Shown here: one piece after another, positions 21,263-33,654 of the stretch
Position numbering within the stretch: the first letter of the stretch is position 1
Layout of the letters: each line of letters starts with the position of its first letter
From: Semisulcospira habei
Lineage: Eukaryota > Mollusca > Gastropoda > Semisulcospiridae
Reading direction: 5' to 3'
DNA length: 64,000 nucleotides
NCBI GenBank assembly: GCA_036245525.1
Contig: BTPG01000004.1
Location: 159,388,552-159,452,551, forward strand
Notes under the pieces: generated by a model
Told to the model about the DNA's origin: nothing
Database searches by the model: none
The model's input: the letters and a program-made list of their open reading frames with translations, nothing else
Made by a program: the position numbers and the translations under genes

Positions 21263-22281
21263 GGTTCACGGCACCTTATTTCATTCGGTGCACCCCTCTC
21301 GAGAGGGACCCCCTATCCACCACCTAGCCATATGGCTCCAGCGCGAGGTTTATGATGTAAATACAATGCCAAATGTCAAAATTCATTGTTTGTTTTTGTA
21401 CCCGAGTCGCGAATTTATCATCTCCATCACCTCGTTTTGAATTAATATGCATATTTATGAGCCTACGGCTATCAGTGTATCACAATATTGCAAGTCACGA
21501 GGAAATCGGTGTGAGTACACACGTGTCAGTGTACACGTGTGCTGATGTTCTCCAGCATCCCTTTGACGTAATTTTTCATGAGAATGTAGAATAAACCTTT
21601 CATACTCGCTATGCTAGGTGTTCGAGGAAGAAGATACTCGCTATGCTGTCAAAATCACAATGCGTGTTCCGCTCAACCTGCTCATAGTACTGTACTAGTA
21701 ACGATTGTGCATACAGTAGTGTACCGAGGGCTTGCGTGCATCCACGGTGCCTAGTTTGACCTTTGATCCTTTACCCCTCAAAACATGCACCGTCTTCCAT
21801 CATTGAAACAGAACATTGGTAATTATACCGACTTTCTGCACTGCAGTCAATTTCACATCTCACATGTCGAGGTCTATGTAAAGCATCATTAGAAACGACA
21901 AATTTACCCTCGCAGCAGAAACACTACCTCTCTGAATCGAGTGAATGAGAGCCGGCACAGACAAAACATGTTACGACCAGTGATGAGCAACTTTGACACA
22001 CGCCGTAGTTTTCAGATCTCTGCAGCATAAAATGTGATAACTAGCTCGTAACTATATGATAAAAACAGGTTTTAAATCTTGCAAAATCAGTAAGAAATAA
22101 ATTCTACTGAAGATCATGAAATCTGAAAATCACTAGTGCTCACAAAATTATAGGGAGATCGACAAAGACCATAGATTACTTACTGATTCAGCAGGAAAAG
22201 GACAAATTCCAGGTGGGTGGTCAGCCAAACTCTTGCTTTACGCGTTGCCACATGCCCATATTTCATTGTCCGATGTCAATT

Positions 22282-22395
22282 TCACTTAGTCTTTTGTCTC
22301 TCTTCCTCTTTATTCTCTTCCGCAATTATTGAGTCTGTCAATGTCGGCGCAACTCGATGATACTTTCTTCTTTTTTTCGCTGGTTTGTCCGCCAT
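22282..22395 (-). CDS. Small basic ORF starting ATGGCGG, possible first exon
   Basis: A 37-codon frame begins in the context CAAGATGGCGGAC and encodes a strongly basic start (MADKPAKKRRKYHRV) followed by an acidic tail rich in Glu/Lys, then a stop; a GTGAAA donor could precede the stop. The ATGGCGG context is typical of animal first exons. It is minus strand inside a SKIV2L intron, so it would need a nested promoter. It could equally be part of an old transposon. I do not recognise the product. Confidence 0.22.
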   Translation of the reverse strand: MADKPAKKRRKYHRVAPTLTDSIIAEENKEEERQKTK

Positions 22396-22655
22396 CTTGT
22401 CTGTGATTGGTTATAATTATGCAGATGACCTAAGGTCGTATTGAATAGTTATGATGTCGGCTACCATCGCTTATCAGAAGCAATCTTTTCACGCATCTGT
22501 CAAAAGATTCTGGTGGGCCTCTTTTCGCTTTGAACGGACGAAAGAAAGCATTTGGTGGGACAATAGGGTGGTCACTAGTGGGTATGTATACTGAAGCCCA
22601 GTAAAAGCTTTTTGCAAACTGAAACCTTAAAAAAGGTTTGGGTGTGCTCCTTTAA

Positions 22656-22839
22656 CCCATTTAGCTCCACGGCCGCATTTCCCAATTTTGGAGGTGTCAC
22701 CTAACGACTATGTACCAGTTGCAGAAAATGAATCGAAATTAATTCCAGGGTAGTGCCAGATCAAGGGCAAAGCTAATCTGGCACCACCTTGAATCATCAT
22801 GATCAATCCATCTCCTGCTGTAAGCCGGGGCTAAATGGG
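22656..22839. mobile_element. Palindromic TTAA foldback element, copy 3
   Basis: Terminal repeats CCCATTTAGC...GCTAAATGGG, bordered by TTAA at 22,652-22,655 and 22,840-22,843. The internal foldback (about 22,735-22,805) is shorter than in other copies because of an internal deletion. Total 184 bp. Confidence 0.85.
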
Positions 22840-23031
22840 TTAATTTCTGACAATACCGCGAACTTTCAAACAAAGTCTGTCACTCTTAGCCAGACTCCCC
22901 TTGCAGCTCTCAGGTCGCGCATGTTGCATGGGCAGTAACCACAGTCACATTATGACAGGGGAAACCAACCTAACTGTGTGTGAGACAAGCCGATTGTGTC
23001 ACATTAGATGCAGATATAAAAGACTAGATAC

Positions 23032-23149
23032 CTCTTTATAGCCAAGGAGTTCTCCTGTGGTTGGGTTTCTGTCCACTACGATTGTGGTCTGTACTAGGCA
23101 AACTTCCGTGTGGTAAAGTCTCTCTGGGCGTCGCTCTCGTGGAACATAT
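23032..23149 (-). CDS. SKIV2L: SKIV2L exon, most upstream one identified
   Basis: A 118-nt exon: one base completing a split codon plus 39 codons, between ...attattttcag and GAG|gtatct. It reads YVPRERRPERLYHTEVCLV and then DRNPTTGELLGYKE, matching the PTTGQILGYKE block of SKIV2L N-termini, which in the complex contacts the other Ski subunits. Upstream exons, including the start codon, were not found and may lie in or beyond the repeats to the right. Confidence 0.88.
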
Positions 23150-23258
23150 CTGAAAATAATAAATACAATGAACTGCACATAACACATTGCTGTTAAGCCA
23201 AAGTGTGTTGTAAGCGAAGTAAAATATACAGAAATTGTATCCTTGGGATTCTGCTTAA

Positions 23259-23459
23259 CCCATTTAGCCCCAACACCCTATTGCAGGAGATGACATGTAT
23301 TGACCATGATAATTCATGGATAGTGCCAGATTATCTTGGCGCCATCAGCCGCCAAGCTAATCTGGCACTACCCTTGAATTATCATGGTCAATACATCTTC
23401 CGCACAGTTATTAGGTAACACCTCAAAATTTTGGAAATGCAGCTGCGGGGTTAAATGTG
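23259..23459. mobile_element. Palindromic TTAA foldback element, copy 4 (best preserved)
   Basis: 201 bp between TTAA sites at 23,255-23,258 and 23,460-23,463. The ends are CCCATTTAGCCCC and GGGGTTAAATGTG. The central palindrome (about 23,304-23,386) has arms of about 40 bp with only a few mismatches: GACCATGATAATTCA...GCCAGATTATCTTGGCG and its complement. Confidence 0.9.
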
Positions 23460-23508
23460 TTAAATCCGACTTTGGTTACATCCAACGAGTGAAAAGTCAC
23501 TGTAATTA

Positions 23509-24780
<1,272 letters not shown>

Positions 24781-24794
24781 CGTGAGGGCACGCT

Positions 24795-24866
24795 CCAAAC
24801 ATCTCCAAGAGGCGTAGATCCTCATGCGTCCTCCAAGCACAGAGAATCTATGCCTCTTGGAGATGC
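24795..24866. repeat. Imperfect hairpin
   Basis: CATCTCCAAGAGGCGTAGAT is followed about 50 bp later by ATCTATGCCTCTTGGAGATG. A (GA)n tract follows at 24,879-24,907. The stretch from there to 25,410 contains nothing I can assign. Confidence 0.7.
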
Positions 24867-25410
24867 GCGCATGTGTATGTGAGAGAGAGAGAGAGAGAGA
24901 GAGAGAGCGTGTGCAAGAGAGAAAATTACATCATATTTAGAGTATTGCATCAATGTCTGCGTGGTGACAGAGTTGCTTCTTTTATGTCACTGCCACTGTC
25001 TGACTTTCTTCAGAAGTCAAGGTTTTATACTGTTTTAAATTTTTTCTGAAAATAATTAATTTTTACTGAAAAAGTTTAAAAGATACAAAGCTGGCTAATG
25101 AACTCATCCAATGTCTTTCTCCAAACTAGCTATATCCAAAATTTCAAGTAAATATGACAAAAATTACGGACTCTAATCTGGGTCAACAGACTTTCTATAA
25201 ACTGTCTTTTATGTCATCAAGGAGATATCCCGTTACAAAATGCTCGAAGGCTCTCTTAGTGACCCCTTAGATAAAATATTTCGCCAAGTTTCAAGTTTGT
25301 GCGTACAGCAATATCGGAGATTCTCGTGTTTACATACATACGCACACACACAAATACATATGCACACACGGCGCTTCATGCCAAATGTACGTTCAGCAGT
25401 GAGGTTGGCA

Positions 25411-25827
25411 TAATAATAATAATAATGCATAGCATTTATATGGCGCATTTCTCATATTTATAATATAACTCAATGCGCAGAATGTAGCCGCGAACTGAAC
25501 CCAACAAGCACGCTCACGTGAATCACACGCATTCACTCACACACTGTACGTAAACACAGAACATTCACATGGTGCTAAGGGCAAGCTCAAACGAGCTACT
25601 GACGGTATTTGGAAATCGTTTTGTATTTGAAATTTTATTAAGTTGGCTGAAACTGATACCAAAGTGGAGGGGAAGGAAGAGCCGGAGTACCCGGAGAAAG
25701 AACCCCCGACGGTCCGCCCGAATTAACGGTGACACTTACTAGAGGAGAAAAATCCGACGCCGGAATCGAACCTCGCACCTTTAGCATTGGTGGCAGGCGC
25801 CTTAACCACTGCGCCACGGACCGCCCC
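25411..25827 (-). mobile_element. tRNA-derived SINE, copy 2
   Basis: On the minus strand: GGGGCGGTCCGTGGCGCAGT head, B-box GGTTCGATTCC, the TTAATTCGGGCGGACCGTCG body, a unique half containing CGTGAGCGTGCTTGTTGGG, and an (ATT)n tail at the low-coordinate end. About 415 bp, apparently full length. Confidence 0.9.
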
Positions 25828-26058
25828 ATAACTAGACATGACATAATTTTTATCTTGTTACTTCAGTTGTCACAGGATTAGGCCTGCCCACCTTTGACTT
25901 CATGGACATGCTATTAAAATCACCCCACCGCGACCCATCCTAAAAAGTCCCTTCTATAAATATTAGGGACTTAAAAACGTAGTTTGAATAATAACAGCAA
26001 CAACAAACTCAGCAATACAACTCAAGGCGCTCAAGTCACGCCGACAGAACTACACAAC

Positions 26059-26928
26059 CAGGGCTAGAAATTAACTTTTTTCTTTGGGGGCCACCGGGCC
26101 CCTTGATTGAAAAATTTGAGGGCCCACAAGCAACTTTCGGGGCCCAACTTTGAAAAATAATGCAAACAAAAAACAAAAGAATTATTGACAATATAATAAG
26201 AATATAATAAGTAGAAAGTACAATTTGTCTGATAATCTAAAATAAAAACAATTGAATTTCCAATTTTGCTGAGTGATGTCATTTTTATTTGCCTTTTCTT
26301 TCACTTTCAAACATTACCAACAAAAAAGGGGAAAAAACACACACACACACATTCAGTGACACACATATTCCAGTGACTAGTGAGCCTGAAATGGCCATTA
26401 AACAAAATAGAAAAAAATCAAGCGAGTCTCTTGTATAATACTTTTCAGTTTTGTGACTGAGTATTGCACAATACACATCATTAAATTTTTAATATGAATA
26501 ACCTAACAAAAAATCTGACCTCAATGCACAAAAGTTCAAAACAAAACCATGAAAGGGAACTAAACCTAACAGTACTCTTCCTGACAAACTAAAGTTAAAC
26601 AAACAGATTTTGCCTTTTCTTTTTTTTTTTCAATCATCTATTCAAATTACACTTATGTGCACTTGAGTTAACAGAAGTAAACTAAAAATACAATAACAAA
26701 AAAAAAAAAAAAAGAACACAATACTATTACTGTGAGTGAGTCTGTTGCAAACATAGGGCACCGGTGTGGGTTGCTTCCCTTGGCCCAAATACGAAACTGC
26801 CGAGTAGAGCTAGCTGTAGCAGATGAATTATTTTGCGGGCCAAGCGGGCCCTTCGTTTTTCAACTTTCCGAGCCCGAAATCAACTTTGCGGGTTTTTGGC
26901 CCCGGGCCCCCGCTAATTTCGAGCCCTG
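26059..26928. mobile_element. Terminal-inverted-repeat element beginning CAGGGCTCGAAATTA
   Basis: The left end CAGGGCTAGAAATTAAC and the right end's complement CAGGGCTCGAAATTAGC form inverted repeats of roughly 60-80 imperfect bases, with GGGCCC-rich sequence inside both arms. The AT-rich interior has no transposase-like ORF. CAGGG ends suggest a non-autonomous hAT-like element, but I could not confirm an 8-bp target duplication (only ACAAC is shared by the flanks). Confidence 0.65.
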
Positions 26929-27612
26929 ACAACTATGGGCTCAAGTTTTTATTTCCTCAAAAACATTACCGATGACATGACTACATGGGAATATCTACTT
27001 CTAGGCTCAATTTTAGCCTACTTGCCCGTTGTGTGCCCACACAACCCGAGAGGCCCTCGGGGAACCCCCCAGAGGGGCCGAGAGTTATCTCCCCATACCT
27101 GCCTTACCAGATCCGGTCACGAGACCATTCAGTCTTTCTACTTCGCTCGTGGAGAGAAGACGTGTCTGGCCCGCGCTCTCGCTGCCTCGACCGGTCTTCT
27201 GCCTACCGACGCTTGTTGCCGACTTCGTGTGCTCTGCGCCCGCTTCTACCCTGCCTTCTACCTGGCCTTCTCTTCCTGCTTCGTTGGGCCACTTGCGGGG
27301 ATTCTTCTGCTTCTGTGGACGGCGGTTTGACTGCCCTTCCCCCCCTTCCCTTCGTTGCAGAAGTAAGGTAGCGGTAGTTCCCTCGGCCGGCCCTCGGGCT
27401 GAGAGCCGGCTGCCTGTGGGTGCTTCCCTGCTTTTGCTTTGGGGTTCGTTTCAGTGCGTAGTGCCTGATTAGCTCACGGTCGGCTGTTGCCGTGTCGCGC
27501 CCGTTTTGCACGTGGGCCTTGGGCTCCGTGTGTGTTAGCCCGTTTAAAGCCCCGTTAGCCCTCCGAGAGTGCCCCATTACGCTTTCACCGGGAGCCCGCC
27601 TACGCTTCGATA

Positions 27613-29245
27613 ATGTCGTTGTGCTCCCGGTGCGATGACTTTAGGTGGCCGACGGACACTCACTCGGTCTCCCTACCGCGTTCGGTGGTTCCTCGGACCG
27701 CAGGTGTAATGATAATAATAATAATAATAATAAGCACATTAAATAGGCGCTTTATCCCAATTGAAAATCGGCTCAAAGCGCTGCCCCGAACTGGGCCCAA
27801 CAAGCGCGCTCACGTGAGTTACGCGCATTCACTCACACACGGAACGTAAACACAGAACTTTCACGTGGTGCTAAGGGCAAGCTCAAGCGAGCTGCTGTAG
27901 TTTTTGGAAGTTCAAAATCGTTTGTATTTGAAATTGGTTGGGTGGACTGAATCTGATACCAGAGTGTAAGCGGTGTGCGGCCTGGCCTGAGGTTATGTGG
28001 GCGGACCTTGGTCCTTTTACCGCCGAGAGCGTGCCCGCCCGGCTTACGAGCGTTCAGCGCCCCTTTGACACGTTGGCCGCCCTGGCTGTTTCCTCGGCCA
28101 CTCCCGCACGGAACGGTCCCCGCTTCGGGGTTCGCGGTTTGTTCTGACCACAGGACCGCCACTGCTGCCACGCCCGCTGACCCTTCCGGAGGGTCTGTTT
28201 GCCGGCTTAGCGCACGTCTCACTGAGAGTGACAAGCAGCAGTCGGCCTTGAGCCGTCCGTCGTTGATGAGCCGTCCTCACCACTCTCCCCGCACCAAGCC
28301 CGCTGATCCTTCCGGAGGATCGCCTTGCCGGCATAGTGGCCTACTTCCGGAGTAGGGCCCGGAGAGACGTCAGCACCGTCCGTCGCGACGCAGCCGCGAC
28401 CCTGATCCTCACCGTTCCTCCTCCAGACGCCCGCGCTCTCGCTCGCCTCGCGAGCACCGTCAGCGGGATTCTCGACGCCCCCTGCAGGACGATGCGCTCA
28501 GCCTGCTACCCGAAGTCTCGGTCTCGGCTCTGTTGGACGAGGATCGCTCGACCTCGCACGCGGCAGCTTCCCCGGAGCTGAAGAGGAAGGTCGCCGCCTT
28601 CGTTGACGCGGAGAGGCAGGTCAAGAAGTTTAGGTCGCTTCCCCAACCGCCCGGCTTTAAGGGTCTTCGAGGCGTCTTTTCGTCGCACCTACAGCTGGCC
28701 ACGTCCCAGGAGCCGGTCTTCTTCTCCGACCGTCGCTGACCCGCGGATTTAGACATCTTGTTTCGGCGGGACTGGTATGCTGGACTCTCCCAGGCCTTCT
28801 CCATCCCTCTGCCTACGCTGGACCCTTCGGCGGTGTCCCTAGCCGGCGGTCTGACTGCTGCGGCGGTCAGCGCTGCGGGGCCTGGACAAGACAGCGACCT
28901 TGGTCCGTAACACCTTAGCCTGCTCGGGTGTTATGGAGCTCCTCACTCAAGCCTTGGTTCGTCGGGTGGAGGTATCCTGGCATCCTTCCATCTCTCCCCT
29001 CCTAGGAGACCTGCTGGTCCTCGCGGAGACCGCCAATTGCGCCGCCTACCATTCCTCGGTCAACGCGATGGTGGCTTCGGCCAACTGCGACCTCATGCGT
29101 CGAGATGCCCTGCTCCGCCCCTGCAGTACGTTGCCGCCGGACCTGCGAGCGCAACTTCACCGTGCCCCCTTGGGTGGACCCTTGCTGTTCGGCGACTCAG
29201 TCTCTACGGGTCGGCGGTTCGTTCCTCGTGATGTCTGTGCGACTT
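27613..29245 (+). pseudogene. DIRS ORF1 (gag-like), interrupted by a SINE
   Basis: The N-terminal Cys motif starts at 27,613 (MSLCSRCDDFRWPTDTHS) and is cut by a SINE fragment. Downstream, 28,533-28,739 and 28,900-29,245 hold the conserved ORF1 body: LVRNTLACSGVMELLTQALV, EVSWHPSISPLLGDLL, ALLRPCSTLPPDLRAQL, GPLLFGD. The same body is readable at 47.4-47.8 kb and 56.2-56.7 kb. Function is presumed structural (RNA packaging); no catalytic motif is seen. Confidence 0.75.
27705..27965 (-). mobile_element. 5'-truncated SINE inside DIRS copy A
   Basis: The (ATA)n start at 27,708-27,732 is the reversed (ATT)n tail, followed by the SINE's 3' half (CGAACTGGGCCCAACAAGCG, CACGTGAGTTACGCGCATTC, GTGGTGCTAAGGGCAAGCTC), matching 25,411-25,690. 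The tRNA head is missing. It splits the ORF1 Cys motif, so it inserted after the DIRS element. Confidence 0.88.
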
Positions 29246-30130
29246 GGCCGGAGACGTTTGGTCGGACCTCTGGAGTTTTATCGGCGAGAGCGACCTCCGT
29301 CTACTATCTCTCGTCCGGCTCCTGTGGACACTTCCGCCGCCCCTTCGGTAACGACCGCCCTTCCTTGCATCGGCCCCTCGGAACGGTCTGCTCGTCGGGA
29401 CCCGGCGTTGCGCGCTGACCAGAGGATCGCCACTGCTGCCACGCCCGCTGACCCTTCCGGAGGGTCTGTTTGCCGGCACAGCGCCCGCCTCACTGAGCCT
29501 GGCCTGCAGCAGTCCGCCATGAGCCGTCCCACGTTGACTGGCCTTCATCCTCTCTCTCTCCCCGAGAAGCCCGCTGATCCTTCCGGAGGATCTAAACGCC
29601 GGCATAGGGCCCTTCTCACTGAGTCCGGCCAGGAGAGACGTCAGCCTCAACCTGCGCGACACGGTCGCGCCCCCGACTCATCCCGTTCCACCGTCAGTTC
29701 TAGACACTCACGCTCGCCCCTCGAGCGCCGCTGGAGGGATCATTCGCCTCGCCGGGATCGTCGCCGCTCCCCCCGGAGGATCTGAACGCCGGCATAGCGC
29801 CCTGCTCTCGGAGTCTGGCCAAGAGAGGCTTCAGCCTTAGCTTGCGCGACACGGTCGCGCCCCGACTCCCTCCGTTCCACTTTCAGGTCACTTGATGGCT
29901 GATCAGAGGACTGCCACTGCTGCCACGCCCGCTGACCCTTCCGGAGGGTCTGTTTGCCGGCACAGCGCCCGCCTCACTGAGCCCGGCCTGCAGCAGTCCG
30001 CCATGTGCCGTCCCACGTGACTGGCCTTCCTCTCCCGTCTCTCCCCGTTAAGCCCGCTGATCCTTCCGGAGGATCTGTACGCCGGCGTAGCGCCCTACTC
30101 ACTGAGTCTGGCCAGGAGAGACGTCAGCCC
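28150..30130 (+). repeat. Three copies of a roughly 220-bp GC-rich unit replacing the RT start
   Basis: Units begin near 28,150, 29,425 and 29,905. Each holds CCACTGCTGCCACGCCCGCT, TTCCGGAGGGTCTGTTTGCC, CTCACTGAG, then a diverged half-copy with CCGCTGATCCTTCCGGAGGA. In other copies this stretch encodes ORF1's end and the first half of RT, so in this copy duplication and deletion replaced it. Confidence 0.8.
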
Positions 30131-30189
30131 TAGCTTGCGCGACTCGGTCGCGCCCCCGACTCCTTCCGTTCCACTTTCTGTTCAGGACA

Positions 30190-31260
30190 CTAGTGTGCAC
30201 CGCTCGAGCGCCTTCGGTAGGATTGCCGTTCGGACTCAACCTCCGCCCCTGGGTCTTCACTTGGCGGATGGACGCCTTAGTCGCCTTAGCCCGACAGTCC
30301 TCCTCCAGTCCACATCGAACTACCTGGACGGCCTCCGTTGTGCAACCAATCGGAGACCGCGCTAGCCACGGACAGAGATGCTCTCTTGCACCTCCTGGCA
30401 CACCTGGGCTTCCTAGTAGACGACGGCAAGTCGGATCTCTCCCTCCCGCCGGGTTGTGCATCTGGGTATGGAACTCCCTACCAACCTCAACACGGTACGC
30501 CTTCCGGTGCCCCGGATCAAGAGGATTGCTGATCTAGCCGACCAGTTAGCTCGGGAGGATGCAGGCCCCGCCAGAGTCTGGCTTCAGTTGCTGGGTTTGA
30601 TGAACGCCGCAGCGGATCTTATCCCACTAGGGCGTCTCTACTCCCGGCCAATTCAACTGCATCTTCTCCATTGGCTCACGTCTTCCAGAGACTTGACGGC
30701 CGCGGTCCCAGTGCCCCAGATGCTTCGTCCGCACCTTCGTCGGTGGACCGGCCCTACGTGGCTAGCGTCGGGAGTTCCCTTAGCCTCTCCCCCTCCAGGC
30801 GGGCCCCTGGCCCTCCCACTGGGCGCACACCCACACCCACTGTCTGGAGATGCAGGCCGTATGGCGAGCCCTTCACGCCGGGGAGTACCTCCTCCGACAC
30901 CAGGAGCTTCTCGTGCTTTCGGACGACACGATCGTGGTCGCTTACATCCAGAAGCTAGGTGGCACACGCTCCCCTGACCTGTGTATGCTCCTCTACAGGA
31001 AGATGCGTTGGTGCGAGGACCGGAGCATTATCCTTCAAGCCCCGCACGTTCCCGGATGCCTAAATGTCTTGGCCAACTCTCGGTCTCGCCGCGACCAACT
31101 CCTACACACGGAATGGACCCTGCGACAGGACATCTTTCATATGATCTGCGCCCGCTGGGAGACTCCCCAGGCCGAGTCGTTCGCCCCGAGGTGGAACCAC
31201 CAGCTTCCCCTCTTCGTCTCCCCGATTCCCGACCACCTTGCCTGGGCTGTCAATGCGCTC
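30190..31260 (+). pseudogene. DIRS RT remnant and RNase H
   Basis: It starts abruptly at RT motif LPFGLNLRPWVFT (about 30,225); the catalytic motif reads SNYLDG instead of YLDD, and frames shift. The connection domain ARVWLQLLGLMNAAADLIPL is at 30,570-30,630. RNase H follows in frame from 30,850: MQAVWRALHAGEYLL, ELLVLSDDTIVVAYIQ, PHVPGCLNVLANSRSR, DQLLHTEWTL. These match the RNase H of copies 3 and 5. Confidence 0.8.
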
Positions 31261-31451
31261 TCCTTCCCTGGGACGGACTTGTGGCCTATACCGGTCCCCC
31301 TACCGTCCTCGTGCCCTAAGTCCTCCTCTAACTGCGGGGCTCTTCGGCGTTCCTCCTGTCGGTCGCACCGCTCGTCTGGAACCGCTCCTGGACCACCGAC
31401 CTGCTCAGCCTCGCCACAGACCCGCCCCTGCTGCTGCCCACCCCGCGGACC

Positions 31452-32520
31452 ATGCTCAAGCAACCGCGCCAGCCGCTGTTCCACCCCTGCCTGGAGTGGC
31501 TCCTCCTTTATGCCTGGAGGTTGGGCGGCAAACCCCCGGAGCTAGAGTATACTCAGATGCAGCTATGGAGGCGATCGCTGCGCCCCGGAGACTGTCGACC
31601 CTTCGAGCCTACGAGGGAACTGGCGAGTCCTCTGTTCCTGGTGTACCGATCTTGGCCTTACGCCCACGGATCTGACTCATCCTCCGCTGGCGGACTTCTC
31701 TCTCTGGCTCTTCGAGACCAAAGCCTAACCCTCATCACGGTACGCGGTTACCTGTCCATGATGGCGGACACCTATCGTCACCTGGGACGACCCGATCCGG
31801 GCGCCGGCAAGGACCTAGCCGACCTTATGGGACACTTCGGCACCCAGCGCCTTACACTCCGCTCGCTCCTTCCTCGCTGGGACCTACCCTGGGTGCTCAC
31901 GTGGTTGAACTCCGCCCGCTTCGTACCATTACCTTTGGCCCAGCTCGCGGACTTGGCACGCGAGACTTGTTTCCTGCTGGCACTGGCTACCGCTTCGCGC
32001 GGGAGCGAGCTACATGCACCTTCAGCACGCCCTGCCGGTCTGCAGCTCCGAACAGACGGCTCCGTCCGGCTCCTCACGGACCCGGCCTTTCTGGCAAATA
32101 ACAGGTCGCCTTTAACTCCGCCTCAGGTGATCACCATTAGGCCGCTGAGAGACCGACCCCGGTCCCAGGAGACCAGGCTACAGGATCCCGTGCGCGCCCT
32201 TAAAATCTATCTGCGGCGATCTAAGCTCGTCCGCAGGGGGCGGTCGCGCCTCTTCCTACCTCTAAGACCCAAACAGCGTGACATTATAGCCCAGACGATC
32301 TCTTCCTGGCTCCGCTGGGTCATACGCTCCGCTTATCAAGAGATAGCCCCTGAGGGAGCTAAGAGGCTGCACATTCTCGCACACGAGGTACGAGCTATGG
32401 CCACGAGCGTCGCGTTTGAGCGAAACGGCACTGTCAAGGACATCGTGGCAGCCGTGGGCTGAAACACCGAGTCGGTCTTGCCCGTTTCTACCTCCGGGAC
32501 CTGGCTAGCCAGCGAGAGAA
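31452..32520 (+). pseudogene. DIRS tyrosine recombinase (336-aa frame, damaged C-terminus)
   Basis: Tyrosine recombinases of DIRS elements insert circular cDNA without target duplication. The frame from 31,452 has the N-terminal core-binding part (TYRHLGRPDPG, 107-116), box I arginine R183 in ATASRGSEL, and box II H311-x-x-R314 in HEVRAMATS. The catalytic Tyr should follow in an FYLRD-like motif. Here a TGA at about 32,460 and a one-base loss near 32,475 put the FYLRDLA-like sequence (about 32,487-32,510) out of frame, so the enzyme is inactive. The same domain is seen at 35.4-35.7 kb and 48.9-49.2 plus 54.7-54.9 kb. Confidence 0.88.
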
Positions 32521-32722
32521 TCTCGCACTGGGGGGGGACATCGCCGCGACGCAACACTCCCTCCCGGTGCCACCGGCACCGTAGGTTGCACTTCGCTAAA
32601 ATTGTCGGGAGTGTGCCACGGGGTGGACGGCGTTGTCCTGTTGGGGGAGTTGTGGGCGGCACCCGCCTCCTCTTCGCAATTCTCCCATGTAGTCATGTCA
32701 TCGGTAATGTTTTTGAGGAAAT

Positions 32723-33037
32723 AAATTCATTTTTCTCTAAAAGGTATTTTTTCGAAAAATACTTACCGATGACATGACTCGGATAACCCTCCCTCCTGCC
32801 CCGCTTGCCGCTTTCGAGCGAAGTATCAGACTGAATGGTCTCGTGACCGGATCTGGTAAGGCAGGTATGGGGAGATAACTCTCGGCCCCTCTGGGGGGTT
32901 CCCCGAGGGCCTCTCGGGTTGTGTGGGCACACAACGGGCAAGTAGGCTAAAATTGAGCCTAGAAGTAGATATTCCCATGTAGTCATGTCATCGGTAAGTA
33001 TTTTTCGAAAAAATACCTTTTAGAGAAAAATGAATTT
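32723..33037 (+). repeat. 3' terminal module of DIRS copy A, 57-bp perfect inverted ends
   Basis: The ends are perfect inverted repeats of about 57 bp (AAATTCATTTTTCTC... through TACTTACCGATGACATGACT). The interior includes 32,800-32,995, the reverse complement of 26,955-27,150. Taken alone it looks like a MITE, but it always follows a DIRS 3' end in this window. Confidence 0.85.
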
Positions 33038-33040
33038 TTC

Positions 33041-33300
33041 AGCTGCTGAAATAAACAGGCCCTCAATGTGGACAAAGATGGAGCCTCAGTAATGTCAATC
33101 GGCAACAAATTCCATAGCTTGGCTCCTGAGTAAGACAAACTAGTTTTGAATATATCAAGGCGCAGCCTTAGTATCGATAGATTGTTCCTTGCAGTTTTAT
33201 ATGGTGTATGAGCAGGGCTAAATAGATCTGTTAGATAACTGGGAGTTTTAGAGTGGTAGATTTCAAACATTAGTACGCCTTTAGTACGCAGAGGCAGCAC
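33041..33300 (-). pseudogene. LINE ORF2 C-terminal fragment
   Basis: The minus-strand frame reads YHSKTPSYLTDLFSPAHTPY, then LSILRLRLDIFKTSLSYSGA and LWNLLPIDITEA, a common C-terminal block of CR1/L2/Jockey-type LINEs. It is truncated at both ends and lies directly against the DIRS module, so the DIRS element probably inserted into it. Confidence 0.8.
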
Positions 33301-33654
33301 TCTAACCCCCCCTACCCTTCCCCCCCCCCCCCACTCCCCCCACCTTGCTAGGCAGTGAGTGTGTATGGAACCTGTGGCGGACGTGTGTTTTTCAACGTCA
33401 TCCGTCACTTGTGTACCGATACACCTGAGCGTTTGCGTGTTGAGCACTAGTGCCTGAAAACAATGGATAGACTCGGCCATTGGCGATGCCGATCGGACCG
33501 TGGCGGAGGTGTGAAAGCTAAATGACTGATGCGGTCATTCAGGCATATTGGCTATTGTGTAACGGAGTTAGCAGGTACTTCTGTAAACAAAGCTTCCGCG
33601 TGCGGTGTTAACCAGAAGACGGCATCGTCTCAGTCCTTGGCCTGGTTGTTTGTG
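33301..33654. other. Intergenic or repeat-derived spacer
   Basis: C-rich tract at about 33,320-33,335, then unremarkable sequence. I see no gene in it. Confidence 0.5.

Larger units (their letters stand above)
26951..33037 (+). mobile_element. DIRS-like retrotransposon copy A, complete ends
   Basis: The body (26,951-32,721) has perfect 40-bp inverted ends starting ATTTCCTCAAAAACATTACC. A 315-bp 3' module follows at once (32,723-33,037). Its middle is the reverse complement of the body's first about 190 bp, which together makes the inverted-LTR arrangement of DIRS elements. Gene order is ORF1, (RT remnant), RNase H, tyrosine recombinase. No target duplication is seen, as expected for recombinase-mediated insertion. 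It is a dead copy: a SINE in ORF1, RT mostly lost to internal repeats, and a damaged recombinase end. Confidence 0.88.

Noticed and set aside
22282..22395. Confident nested gene inside SKIV2L
   Set aside because: Only a start context and 37 codons are visible, with no partner exon found, so it stays a low-confidence entry.
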